Source: Gammaproteobacteria bacterium (lineage in GTDB: Bacteria; Pseudomonadota; Gammaproteobacteria; Steroidobacterales; GCA-2729495). Taken from it: a stretch of 40,487 bases of DNA. Location: positions 1 through 40,487 of the forward strand of contig VGVH01000022.1 in assembly GCA_016874095.1 (NCBI GenBank). The letters run 5' to 3'. Under the pieces are notes generated by a model, which worked only from the letters and a program-made list of their open reading frames with translations, searched no databases and was not told the origin of the DNA. The position numbers were made by a program, and so were the translations under genes. Below are positions 27,862 to 35,698 of this stretch, one piece after another (the stretch's first letter is position 1; every line of letters starts with the position of its first letter).

Positions 27862-29966
27862 GGCCCGCGACGGCGGTCGAACTGCAGATCGGCGGCATGG
27901 GCTGCGCGGCCTGTGCGACCCAGATCGAGCAGGCGTTGCGCCCGCTGCCGGGGCTTGCCGCCGTGCGTGTCGACGCCAGCACGGGCCGGGCTCGTGTCGA
28001 ACTGGCAGACGGAGCCGGCGAGGGGCCCCTGCAGGAGGCGGTGCTGCGCGCGATCCGCCGCCTCGGTTACTCGGCGAATCCTGCCGGCAGCGCAGCGGCC
28101 GCAGGCGAGCGGCTGCGCAGTCGGCGCGCGGCGCTGAAACGCCTGGTCGTGGCCGGCTTCGGCATGATGCAGGTGATGATGATCGCCTTCGCGTTGTACG
28201 CGGCGGACGAGTTCCGCATCGATCCGGCGATCCTGGATTTCCTGCGTTACACAAGCCTGCTCATCACGCTGCCCGTCGTACTGTACTCGGCCCGCCCCAT
28301 GTTCCAGGCTGCGCTCGCCCAGCTCGCCGCCCGGCGGCCCGCCATGGACACGCCCGTCGCGCTCGGCATCCTGGCGGCGCTGGTCGCCAGCATCTGGAAC
28401 ACCTTTGCCGGAGCAGGCGAGGTGTACTACGACGCGGTCACCATGTTCATCTTCTTCCTGGCCACGGCCCGGTACATCGAGATGACGACGCGCCATGAGG
28501 TCGGCTCGGTCACCGAGGCGCTGGCCTGGCTGCTGCCGCCGACCGTACTGCGCGAGGAGGCGACGCGCATCGTCGCGGTGTCGCCCGCGTCGCTCGGCGC
28601 CGGCGACGTGATCGTCGTCAACCAGGGCGATCTCGTGGCGGCCGACGGCGTGATACTGAGCGGGAGCTCGAGCTTCAACGAGGCCTGCCTGAGCGGCGAG
28701 TCGGCGCCCGTGGCGCGCGGCGCCGGCGACCCGGTCGCCAGCGGCAGCGTGAATCTCGGCGTGCCGGTCCGCGTGCGCGTGACCGCGGCGGGCGAGAGCA
28801 CCGAACTGGCTGCCGTCCTGCGCCTGCTCGAGCGCTCCCGCGGCGCCCGACCCGCACTGCTCGGCGTCACGGATCGCGTCGCGCAGTGGTTTTCGCTGGC
28901 TGTCCTGGCCATCGCCGCCGCGGTTAGCGTCATCTGGCTCATCGTCGATCCGGCGATGGCGCTGCCGAGCACCGTAGCCGTGCTGGTGGTGGCCTGCCCC
29001 TGCGCGCTCGCGCTGGCAGCGCCGTCAGTGGCGGCCGTAGCGAACTCCGCGCTGGCGCGCAGCGGGCTGCTGGCGGTGAGTGCGACGGCGCTCGAGCGGC
29101 TGGCGAAGGTCGATTACGCCTTGCTCGACAAAACCGGGACGCTTACCGTCGGTCGTCCGCAGGTCGAGGCCGAAGCGGTGCGGCCCGGCGTGCCTGTCCG
29201 ACAGGCCCTCGCCATCGCTGCCGCGCTGGAGCGCGGATCGAGCCATCCCCTCGCGGCGGCGTTCCGCGCGCACGAGTCCCCGGATCTCCTTGCCGTCGAC
29301 ATCGTCGAAACGCCGGGGGAGGGAATGACCGGTCGCGTCGACGGTTGCGATTACCGGCTCGGCCGGCCGGACGCCGCTGGCGACGCTGATGGAATCGTAC
29401 TGGCTGACGGTAACGGCATCGTCGCGCACTTCGACGTGCGCGATGCGATCCGGCCCGACGTCGCGGCGGTGATCGGCCAGCTGCATGGCTCGGGCATCGG
29501 CACCGGCATCGCGAGCGGCGACGGACGTCGCGCCGTCGATCAGGTGGCCGCGGCGCTCGGCATCCGCGACCGGCGCGCCCGCCTGACGCCCGCGGGCAAG
29601 ATCGCGCGGCTCGACGAGCTGCGCGCGGCCGGCCACCGCGTCCTTGTGGTCGGCGACGGCGTCAACGACGCGCCCGTACTGGCCGCAGCGGACGTGTCCA
29701 TCGTGCTGCGCTCGGGCAGCGCGTTGGCGCAGACGGCAGGCGACCTGCTGCTGCTCGACGAAGCCTGGCAGGGCATACCGGCGGCGATTGCGATTGCCAG
29801 GCGCGCCGGACACATCCTGCGGCAGAACCTGGCGTGGGCCGCCGCCTACAACCTGACGGCCATTCCCGCGGCGGCGCTCGGCCTGCTGCCGCCCTGGCTG
29901 GCGGCGCTCGGCATGTCGCTCAGCTCGCTGCTGGTCGTTGCCAACGCGCGCCGGGTGGCGGCATGA
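27858..29966 (+). CDS. ccoI: Copper-transporting P-type ATPase for cbb3 oxidase assembly
   Basis: CcoI (FixI, CopA2 type) moves copper across the inner membrane for insertion into the oxidase. The 702 residues begin with a heavy-metal-associated domain with CAAC (16-19), followed by eight membrane segments, the TGES-type loop (LSGESAPV), the metal-site CPC (380-382), the phosphorylated Asp424 in DKTGTLTVG, the HP motif in SSHPLA and GDGVNDAP near the end. Length is slightly below the usual 730-800. It overlaps its two neighbours by four bases each. Confidence 0.96.
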   Translation: MRPATAVELQIGGMGCAACATQIEQALRPLPGLAAVRVDASTGRARVELADGAGEGPLQEAVLRAIRRLGYSANPAGSAAAAGERLRSRRAALKRLVVAGFGMMQVMMIAFALYAADEFRIDPAILDFLRYTSLLITLPVVLYSARPMFQAALAQLAARRPAMDTPVALGILAALVASIWNTFAGAGEVYYDAVTMFIFFLATARYIEMTTRHEVGSVTEALAWLLPPTVLREEATRIVAVSPASLGAGDVIVVNQGDLVAADGVILSGSSSFNEACLSGESAPVARGAGDPVASGSVNLGVPVRVRVTAAGESTELAAVLRLLERSRGARPALLGVTDRVAQWFSLAVLAIAAAVSVIWLIVDPAMALPSTVAVLVVACPCALALAAPSVAAVANSALARSGLLAVSATALERLAKVDYALLDKTGTLTVGRPQVEAEAVRPGVPVRQALAIAAALERGSSHPLAAAFRAHESPDLLAVDIVETPGEGMTGRVDGCDYRLGRPDAAGDADGIVLADGNGIVAHFDVRDAIRPDVAAVIGQLHGSGIGTGIASGDGRRAVDQVAAALGIRDRRARLTPAGKIARLDELRAAGHRVLVVGDGVNDAPVLAAADVSIVLRSGSALAQTAGDLLLLDEAWQGIPAAIAIARRAGHILRQNLAWAAAYNLTAIPAAALGLLPPWLAALGMSLSSLLVVANARRVAA

Positions 29967-30166
29967 CGATCCTCTACCTGCTGGTTCCGCTCGGGCTGGC
30001 GCTGTGCGCGCTCGCGGTCTGGGCATTCTTCTGGGCCGTGAATGCCGGGCAATTCGACGAGCTGGATGCTGCTGCGGTCAGCCCGCTGGAAGACGATCCG
30101 GTCCGCCCATCGCCATCGCCATCTTCACCAGATGAGCCACCGAGCGCGTGGCCATCTTCTCCATGA
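29963..30166 (+). CDS. ccoS: Cytochrome oxidase maturation protein CcoS, with extended tail
   Basis: CcoS is a small membrane protein needed for cofactor insertion into CcoN. Residues 1-38 match the family: one helix followed by FFWAVNAGQFDELD. The usual protein ends soon after this motif; here it continues with a Pro/Ser-rich tail of about 30 residues. That tail is encoded by bases antisense to the 3' end of the fixJ-like gene, so the two genes overlap tail to tail by 89 bases. The tail is low in complexity and probably arose by loss of the original stop codon. Confidence 0.88.
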   Translation: MTILYLLVPLGLALCALAVWAFFWAVNAGQFDELDAAAVSPLEDDPVRPSPSPSSPDEPPSAWPSSP

Positions 30167-30731
30167 CGCGCGAGCGATGGATCTCGACCGTCCGCTCCGA
30201 GAGCTTGAGGTCCATGGCAATGACCTTGTTGGCACTGCCGTCGACGATCATCGACATGACTTCCCGCTCGCGCGGCGTGAGCGTGCCGTAGCGCCGGCGG
30301 ATTTCCTCCGTGCGGCCGAGGGTGGCGCGCGCCTCGGCATCGCTCGCAATGGCGCGGCCGACGCGCTCGAGCAGGTCCTGCTGGGCAAACGGCTTCTGCA
30401 GGAAGTCGAAGGCACCGTCCTTCATGGCCTCGACGGCGAGCGGGACGTCACCATGGCCGGTGATGAAGATCACGGGCAGGAATGCGCCGCGCTGGCCGAG
30501 CGCGTGCAGGAGTTCCATGCCCGACATCCCCGGCATCCGCATGTCAAGCAGCAGGCAGCCCGAACGGCCGGAGTCGTACTGCGCCAGGAATTCCGTGGCG
30601 CTCGCGAAGGACTTTGTCCTGTATCCGGCCGTGTCGAGCAGGATAGCGAGGGAATGGCGCACGCCCTCGTCGTCATCGACGACAAAGACCGTTGCGTCGC
30701 CGACAACTGGAGCTGGCCTGGATTCCGTCAT
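30078..30731 (-). CDS. FixJ-type response regulator
   Basis: The 217 residues contain a receiver domain (about 12-130) with acidic DDD (19-21), phosphorylation site Asp63 (LLDMRMPGMSG), a Thr in FITGHGD and the Lys in LQKPF. A linker is followed by a LuxR-type helix-turn-helix (about 148-210, LTPREREVMSMIVDG and SERTVEIHRSRVMEKM). FixJ and its relatives switch on genes for low-oxygen respiration or other uses. It converges on the cbb3 operon and lies 15 bases after a kinase-like gene on the same strand. Targets are unknown; the cbb3 operon is a reasonable guess from position. Confidence 0.92.
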   Translation of the reverse strand: MTESRPAPVVGDATVFVVDDDEGVRHSLAILLDTAGYRTKSFASATEFLAQYDSGRSGCLLLDMRMPGMSGMELLHALGQRGAFLPVIFITGHGDVPLAVEAMKDGAFDFLQKPFAQQDLLERVGRAIASDAEARATLGRTEEIRRRYGTLTPREREVMSMIVDGSANKVIAMDLKLSERTVEIHRSRVMEKMATRSVAHLVKMAMAMGGPDRLPAG

Positions 30732-30746
30732 GGTCTGGCCTCTTCG

Positions 30747-31358
30747 TCAGGGTTCGAAGCGCGGCAACTCGACGTGGAACAGCGGGTTGCCGCGCCAGCG
30801 TCCGGCGAGCGACACGCCGGTGGCGCTATCGTCAGTGCAGATCGTCAGGCGCTCGCGACCGGATGGCAAGCGGCCGACGGCGTCGAGTGCGCCGACGAGC
30901 AGCAGTACGAGTACCGCGTGCAGGCGGGCCGCGTCGCCCCGCACGGGCACAACGGGGGTGCGCAGCTCGACGATCAGGTCCACGGCGCGACGCGACGCGA
31001 GCGAGCGCAGCAGCGGCAGCGCTGCCGCGACGACGGCATTGGTGTCGACCGGTGGCCCGTCCGGCGGCAGTGGCCGGGTGATGCCGCGCAGTTCCTCGAT
31101 GACCACGCCGGCGCGCAGCGCCTGGCCGGCGATCGCCTGGATGATGCCGAGGGTCTGGCGGGCGTTTTCGGGGTCGCGCCGGATCAGGGTGGCCGCGCTG
31201 GCCGCGTAGGCCGCAATGGCCGCCAGCGGCTGGTTCAGCTGGTGGGCGAATCCGCTGGCGAATTCGCTGAGGACCAGTGGATCGGTAACCCGCGGCAGGG
31301 CGTTGTCTGCGGATCCTTGCGCAGTTGCCGGCCCCTGCGGATCATTCCCCGTATGCAT
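30747..31358 (-). CDS. FixL-like histidine kinase lacking ATP-binding motifs
   Basis: The 203-residue protein has a clear HisKA dimerisation and phosphoacceptor domain (about 29-95) with His39 in GFAHQLNQPLAAI, the FixL/DctB-type H box. The ATPase part is reduced: the N-box position reads LVLLLVGALDAVG, where the essential Asn is Gly, and the G1 (DxGxG) and G2 motifs are absent. Only a degenerate remnant ending in FHVELPRF remains. There is no PAS or membrane sensor domain. It could accept phosphate on His39 from another kinase and pass it to the adjacent FixJ-type protein, or act as a phosphatase. ATG 31358 is chosen; the frame is open to 31448. Confidence 0.75.
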   Translation of the reverse strand: MHTGNDPQGPATAQGSADNALPRVTDPLVLSEFASGFAHQLNQPLAAIAAYAASAATLIRRDPENARQTLGIIQAIAGQALRAGVVIEELRGITRPLPPDGPPVDTNAVVAAALPLLRSLASRRAVDLIVELRTPVVPVRGDAARLHAVLVLLLVGALDAVGRLPSGRERLTICTDDSATGVSLAGRWRGNPLFHVELPRFEP

Positions 31359-31399
31359 GGCTGTCGAGATGCTAGTAGCCGGCTGCCGGGCCGGCACTA

Positions 31400-31412
31400 A
31401 GGAGTTACCCCT
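31400..31412. promoter_or_regulatory. Imperfect palindrome between divergent sensor genes
   Basis: The 13 bases AGGAGTTACCCCT pair in five of six positions around a central T, in the 57-base gap between the two divergent sensor-kinase genes. The left half overlaps the ribosome site AAGGAG (31399-31404) of the hybrid kinase. It may be an operator for the adjacent FixJ-type regulator, which would make the circuit self-regulating, or just a chance match containing a ribosome site. Confidence 0.3.
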
Positions 31413-31415
31413 ACG

Positions 31416-32951
31416 GTGAAACCCGTCGCGCAGGATGCCGGGCTGCATGGGCAGATCGTCGAGCAGGCGCCCGACGCGTTGCTGCTCGTCGATGCGGCAG
31501 GAACGGTGGTGTTCGCGAACGCGGCCGTAAGCACGCTTTTCGGTTACGAGTCAGCCGACCTCGTGGGGCAGGGCATCGAGGTGCTGGTGCCGGAGCGGTC
31601 GCGCGGCGTGCACGCACGCCTGCGGACCGGATTCGGTGCGGCGCCGGCCACCCGCGAGATGGGCTCGAGGCTGGTGACGCTCAGCGGCCGGCGGCGTGAC
31701 GGCAGCGAGTTTCCGGCGGAGATCCGTCTCGCACCGCTGCGCCATGGAGCTGACCAGCTCGTGCTCGCGGCGGTTCGCGACGTGACCGACCGGCGTCGCA
31801 TCAGCGAGGCGCTGGCCGCCGCGCGCGCCGCGGCCGACAGCGCAAACAGCGCCAAGAGCCGCTTCCTCGCCACTGCGAGCCATGACCTGCGCCAGCCGTT
31901 GCAGACCCTGCAACTGCTCGGCGCCGCTCTCGAACGCCGCGTCACCGACACCGGCCTGCTGGACCTGCTGGCCCGCCAGCAGGCGGCGATCGCTGCGATG
32001 GGCGAGCTGCTGAATTCGCTGCTGGACATCACGCGTCTGGAGTCCGGTGCCCTGCAGCCCGCGATCACGATCATCCCGCTGGCCGATCTGCTGGGCGACC
32101 TGCAGCGCCAGTTCGAGGCGATCGCTGCTTCGCGCCGGTTGACGCTCGCGGTCGGCGCGACCCAGGTATGCCTGCGCACTGACAGGGTCCTGCTGCGCCA
32201 GGTGCTGCAGAACCTGCTCAACAACGCCTTCAAGTTCACCCGCGAGGGCGGCGTCACCGTGGCTGTCGCGGCCACCGCAGATGGCATCGATATCGCCGTT
32301 GCCGATACCGGCATTGGCATCTCGGCGGCCGACCTCGAGCGTGTCTTCGACGAGTACTACCGCGTCGATGCGCCGGGGATAGAGGCGCGTGGCTTCGGGC
32401 TGGGGCTGACGATCGTCCGGCAGATCGCCAGGCTGCTGGGCTACGCCGTCACCGCGGCTTCGCAGCCGGGTGTCGGGACGACCTTCACCCTGCGCATCCC
32501 GGCTGCCGCGATCGCAGATGGCGTCGGCATCGCATCGCCGGCGGCGTTCGCGGCTCCGCAGGGCAGCGCGGCGGCCAAGCCTGCGCTGCTCGTCGTCGAG
32601 GACGATGAACCAGTGCGTGAGGCCCTGGCACTGCTGCTGGGAGCCGAGGGCTATCCCGTGCGCAGCGCGGCATCGGCCGCGGACGCGGAGGCGCTGTTCG
32701 CGGAGCAGGGCGGGGCCATCGACCTCGTGGTGAGCGACTTCCACCTCGAGGCAGGCCGCACCGGAGCCGAGCTCGTCGCGACGTTGCGCGCCGCAGCCGA
32801 TCGGGACCTGCCCGCCGTCATCCTCAGCGGCGACACGACCTCAGCCATGGAAAAGGTGCGCTCGCTGCCGCGCTCGACCCTCCTGCGCAAGCCCGTCGAC
32901 GGTGCCCGCCTGGTCGAGGTGATCGAAGCGCTGTTCGGCGCCTCATCCTGA
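31416..32951 (+). CDS. PAS-histidine kinase-receiver hybrid sensor
   Basis: The 511 residues have no membrane segment, so it is a cytoplasmic sensor. The order is a PAS domain (about 10-125, VDAAGTVVFANAAV and GYESADLVG), HisKA with His156 (ATASHDLRQPLQTLQ), a complete HATPase domain (N box QNLLNNAFKF, G1 DTGIGIS, G2 GFGLGLT) and a C-terminal receiver with Asp441 (VVSDFHLE) and KPV near the end. Unlike the divergent FixL-like protein it has every kinase motif. GTG 31416 is preceded by AAGGAG. Hybrid kinases of this sort often pass phosphate through the receiver to a histidine carrier; the divergent His39 protein is a candidate. Confidence 0.92.
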   Translation: MKPVAQDAGLHGQIVEQAPDALLLVDAAGTVVFANAAVSTLFGYESADLVGQGIEVLVPERSRGVHARLRTGFGAAPATREMGSRLVTLSGRRRDGSEFPAEIRLAPLRHGADQLVLAAVRDVTDRRRISEALAAARAAADSANSAKSRFLATASHDLRQPLQTLQLLGAALERRVTDTGLLDLLARQQAAIAAMGELLNSLLDITRLESGALQPAITIIPLADLLGDLQRQFEAIAASRRLTLAVGATQVCLRTDRVLLRQVLQNLLNNAFKFTREGGVTVAVAATADGIDIAVADTGIGISAADLERVFDEYYRVDAPGIEARGFGLGLTIVRQIARLLGYAVTAASQPGVGTTFTLRIPAAAIADGVGIASPAAFAAPQGSAAAKPALLVVEDDEPVREALALLLGAEGYPVRSAASAADAEALFAEQGGAIDLVVSDFHLEAGRTGAELVATLRAAADRDLPAVILSGDTTSAMEKVRSLPRSTLLRKPVDGARLVEVIEALFGASS

Positions 32952-32957
32952 CGACGC

Positions 32958-32993
32958 AAAAAAAAGCGGCCCGAGCTTGAAGCGACGGGCCGC
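32958..32993 (-). terminator. Rho-independent terminator of the YSC84-family gene
   Basis: On the minus strand an eight-pair GC stem (32986-32993 with 32966-32973, loop of 12) is followed by eight U's (32958-32965). It lies 26 bases beyond the stop codon of the YSC84-family gene. The hybrid kinase gene ends just before it on the other strand, so it may also help to end that transcript. Confidence 0.85.
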
Positions 32994-33019
32994 AATGCGG
33001 AGGAATACTCAGCGACGGG

Positions 33020-33832
33020 TCAGAAGGGGCCCTCGGCGGGCATCGCGCTGCCCGACCCGTCGTCAATGCCGTAGGTGCGCGCGCTTTCCGGCGCGGGCAT
33101 GGTCATATCGCTGGGCGCAGCAGCGGCAGCGCGCGTCGCGCCGACACCGCTGAGCGGCGGCACCATGGCTGCCAGCGTGTCGATGAAGCGCCGCCCGGAG
33201 ACCGGGGCGGGAATGCTGGTGTCGGTCAGAATGCGGGACGGGCTGGTCTCGCCCTGGTAATACGCGCCGTTGGAGCCGCGGTCCATGGCGAGCACGCCGC
33301 CCTGCACGGACAAGCCGGCGAAGAAGCCGCGGCTGCGCGCGTAGGAGTAGATCTCGCTCTGCATCCCGAGGTCGGTCGACGCAGTCGCCTGGCGACCGAC
33401 CGGGCCCGCGGCCACTGAGGCATCACCACCGAGCGTGATCTTGCCGCGGGCGAGTCCGTCGAGCGCGCGACGGGTCTTGAACACGAGGATCAGGTCGGTC
33501 GACTGGGCGCCGGCCTGGAAGCCGATGCTGCCCTGGGTGAGGCGCACGAAGGACGGATTGCTCCAGCTGCCATCGTCGCGCCGCGCCACGATCAGGCCCC
33601 GACCGTAGGTGCCGCCGACGATGAAGCCGGCCTTCATGACACTGGGGATCACGGCGACGGCGTAGGCCCGCGACAGCAGGGCGGGCGGAACGGCGTTCTC
33701 GGGGAGATTGCGCAGGTCCTGCAGGATCTGCGTCGCGGTGTCGACGCGGTAATCGAGTTCGGTGGCGGCCGCTGCGGCTGAGCTGAAGATTGCCAAAGCA
33801 ATCGTGGTCAATGCGCTGAAAATTCTCGTCAT
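33020..33832 (-). CDS. YSC84-family lipid-binding periplasmic protein
   Basis: The 270 residues start with a signal peptide (about 1-24, ending in a run of Ala). A YSC84/SYLF domain (about 30-215) follows, with AYAVAVIPSVMKAGFIVGGTYGRG, GSIGFQAGAQSTDLILVF and SRGFFAGLSVQGG. SYLF domains bind phosphoinositides in eukaryotes; bacterial members are exported and of unclear role, possibly membrane-lipid binding. The last 55 residues are Ala/Pro/Met rich and unstructured. A strong AGGAGG lies before the ATG, and a terminator follows the gene, so it is transcribed alone. Confidence 0.9.
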   Translation of the reverse strand: MTRIFSALTTIALAIFSSAAAAATELDYRVDTATQILQDLRNLPENAVPPALLSRAYAVAVIPSVMKAGFIVGGTYGRGLIVARRDDGSWSNPSFVRLTQGSIGFQAGAQSTDLILVFKTRRALDGLARGKITLGGDASVAAGPVGRQATASTDLGMQSEIYSYARSRGFFAGLSVQGGVLAMDRGSNGAYYQGETSPSRILTDTSIPAPVSGRRFIDTLAAMVPPLSGVGATRAAAAAPSDMTMPAPESARTYGIDDGSGSAMPAEGPF

Positions 33833-33898
33833 GTCCGTCCCTCCTGAGTGTGGGAGCTCGCGGACCTTCTTGACGAGACCTTCCGAGCGATGGGTGTG

Positions 33899-33926
33899 AA
33901 TCTACATCAAATCATGGGATTAGCAA
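33899..33926 (-). promoter_or_regulatory. Possible sigma70-type promoter of the YSC84-family gene
   Basis: On the minus strand TTGCTA (33926-33921) and TAGATT (33904-33899) are 16 bases apart in an AT-richer stretch about 70 bases upstream of the start codon. The match to the consensus is partial. The rest of the gap 33833-34073 holds the AGGAGG site of this gene and an AT-rich block around 33930-33990 that may carry the divergent promoter of the alpha/beta hydrolase gene. Confidence 0.3.
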
Positions 33927-34073
33927 GTAGTTCTCGAGTTGGGAGTCGGGAAAAATCAGATTAAATCTTTATAGTCAGTGGGTTATCGAACAGAGGAATG
34001 GAGCGCCTGAATCCGCTACAGGTCGTTTCGCGAACTACCCGCAGTCCCCAGTCATTGCGCGAGTCACGCGACC

Positions 34074-35123
34074 ATGTCCGTGCGTTCCCATGATTTATCC
34101 CTCGGCACACGTCAGGCGGGTCCGGAAGCGGCAGGCAAACCAGCCGGTGCAGTTCTTGCTTTAAAGCTGTACCGGTCCGAGGCGGGATATCACGCCATCA
34201 CGGCGTGGTACGAGGACACGCTGGCGAGCATCGAGATACCGGTCGAGTCCGCCTTTGTCGGCACCCGCTTCGGCCGTACGCACTTTCTCGCCTGCGGTGA
34301 CCGCAGCGCGCCGGCGCTGCTGCTCGTGCCCGGTGTGGCGGGCTGCGCGCCCTTGTGGCGGCGGCAGCTGCCGGCCCTGTCGCGGCACTTCCGCGTGATC
34401 GCGCTCGACATCCCGGGCCAGCCCGGGCGCAGCGATCCGGAGACACCATCCTTTCTGAATGACGAGTTCTCCGACTGGCTGCGGGACGTGCTCGACGGGC
34501 TCGGCATCGCTCGGGCCCACGTCGCTGGCGTCAGCGTCGGGGCCTGGATCGCGATGCGCTTCGCCATCGCCGCGCCGCAACGCGTTGTCGCCGTCGTCAT
34601 GCTGGGCCCGACCGGCCTCGCCAGCGCCCGGCTGCCCTGGCGCATCTGGCTCACCCGGGTCATGAAGAAGAGCAAGGACGCCGACGCGCTGCAGGACGAC
34701 CTCACCGCCCGCTCGGTGTCGTCGAAGAGCCCCGGCGGCTCGTTCGGCACCTTCGACCGCACGCTCGCGCGGGCGATGGCGCTGTGCACCCGCCACTATC
34801 GCGTCGACTGGTCGCTCGGCATCTACGACGAGACCACCCGCCGCGTCGATATCTGGAAGGGCCTCAAGGTTCTCCGCAAGTTCTTCTTTTCCGAGTCCCG
34901 CAAGCTGCTGCGCCAGTTCGCGGTGCCGGGGCTCCTGGTGTTCGGCGAGCACGAGGTGCTGTACGACCCGCACCGCGTGGCCGCGAAGGCTCGACGGCTG
35001 ATGCCCGGTCTCGAGACGGTGGTCGTAGCGGGCGCCGGTCATGCAGCGGTCTATGACCGGCCGGACGAGGTGAACGAGTTGATGATCCGTTTCTGCCGGC
35101 AGGCGGAGGGCGCGTCGCGATGA
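34074..35123 (+). CDS. Alpha/beta hydrolase
   Basis: The 349-residue protein has an alpha/beta hydrolase fold from about residue 60 to the end. The oxyanion stretch is LLVPGVAGCAPLW, the nucleophile elbow GVSVGAW places Ser154, an acidic residue lies in VFGEHEVLYDP, and His323 is in AGHAAVYDRP. A 55-residue N-terminal extension (LKLYRSEAGYHAITAWYEDTL) is seen in some soluble bacterial members. It has no signal peptide. Substrate is unknown; an esterase, lipase or C-C hydrolase activity is possible. The stop overlaps the next start by ATGA, coupling it to a HupE-like gene. Confidence 0.88.
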   Translation: MSVRSHDLSLGTRQAGPEAAGKPAGAVLALKLYRSEAGYHAITAWYEDTLASIEIPVESAFVGTRFGRTHFLACGDRSAPALLLVPGVAGCAPLWRRQLPALSRHFRVIALDIPGQPGRSDPETPSFLNDEFSDWLRDVLDGLGIARAHVAGVSVGAWIAMRFAIAAPQRVVAVVMLGPTGLASARLPWRIWLTRVMKKSKDADALQDDLTARSVSSKSPGGSFGTFDRTLARAMALCTRHYRVDWSLGIYDETTRRVDIWKGLKVLRKFFFSESRKLLRQFAVPGLLVFGEHEVLYDPHRVAAKARRLMPGLETVVVAGAGHAAVYDRPDEVNELMIRFCRQAEGASR

Positions 35124-35698
35124 TCCTGGCTTTGTTGATCGCGCTTCTGCTTCCCGGCTTCGCGTTCGCCCATGAAGCCAACAGCCTGCCGTACGGCTCC
35201 TTTCTCGCCGGAGTGACGCATCCGGTAGTGGGTCCCGATCACTTCCTCGCAATGGTGAGTGTCGGCCTGGTGAGCGCACAGATCGGCGGACGCGCGATCT
35301 GGACGGTGCCCGCCACTTTCGTCAGCGTGATGACCATCGGCGGGCTGCTGGGCGCGGCGGACGCTGGTCTCGCCGCCATCGAAGCGGGGATCGCCGTTTC
35401 CGTCCTCGTCCTCGGCCTCGCTATCGCTGCCGACAGGCGACTGCCGGTCCTGCTTGCCATGGCTGCGGTGGGACTGTTCGCCATATTCCACGGCTACGCC
35501 CACGGCGCCGAGATGCCCGTGATAGCGGAACCGCTGCGCTATGCGGCGGGCTTCCTCATCGGCACGGCAGCCCTGCACTGCCTTGGCTTGCTGATCGGCG
35601 ACATCACCCGGCACTACGAGCGCGGTCGCGTCGGTCTGCGCGTCGCCGGCGCGGTCATCGCCGCCTGTGGTCTATGGTTTCTGACAGCCTCCGTCTGA
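35120..35698 (+). CDS. HupE/UreJ family membrane protein
   Basis: The 192 residues start with a signal-like helix ending AFAHEANS and contain five or six further membrane segments. The family metal-binding motif is seen in THPVVGPDHFLAM, and a second histidine cluster in FHGYAHGAEMP. HupE/UreJ proteins carry nickel or cobalt for hydrogenase or urease. No hydrogenase or urease gene lies in the window, so its metal use here is open. It overlaps the alpha/beta hydrolase by four bases and the DUF6512 gene by 25. Confidence 0.9.
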   Translation: MILALLIALLLPGFAFAHEANSLPYGSFLAGVTHPVVGPDHFLAMVSVGLVSAQIGGRAIWTVPATFVSVMTIGGLLGAADAGLAAIEAGIAVSVLVLGLAIAADRRLPVLLAMAAVGLFAIFHGYAHGAEMPVIAEPLRYAAGFLIGTAALHCLGLLIGDITRHYERGRVGLRVAGAVIAACGLWFLTASV

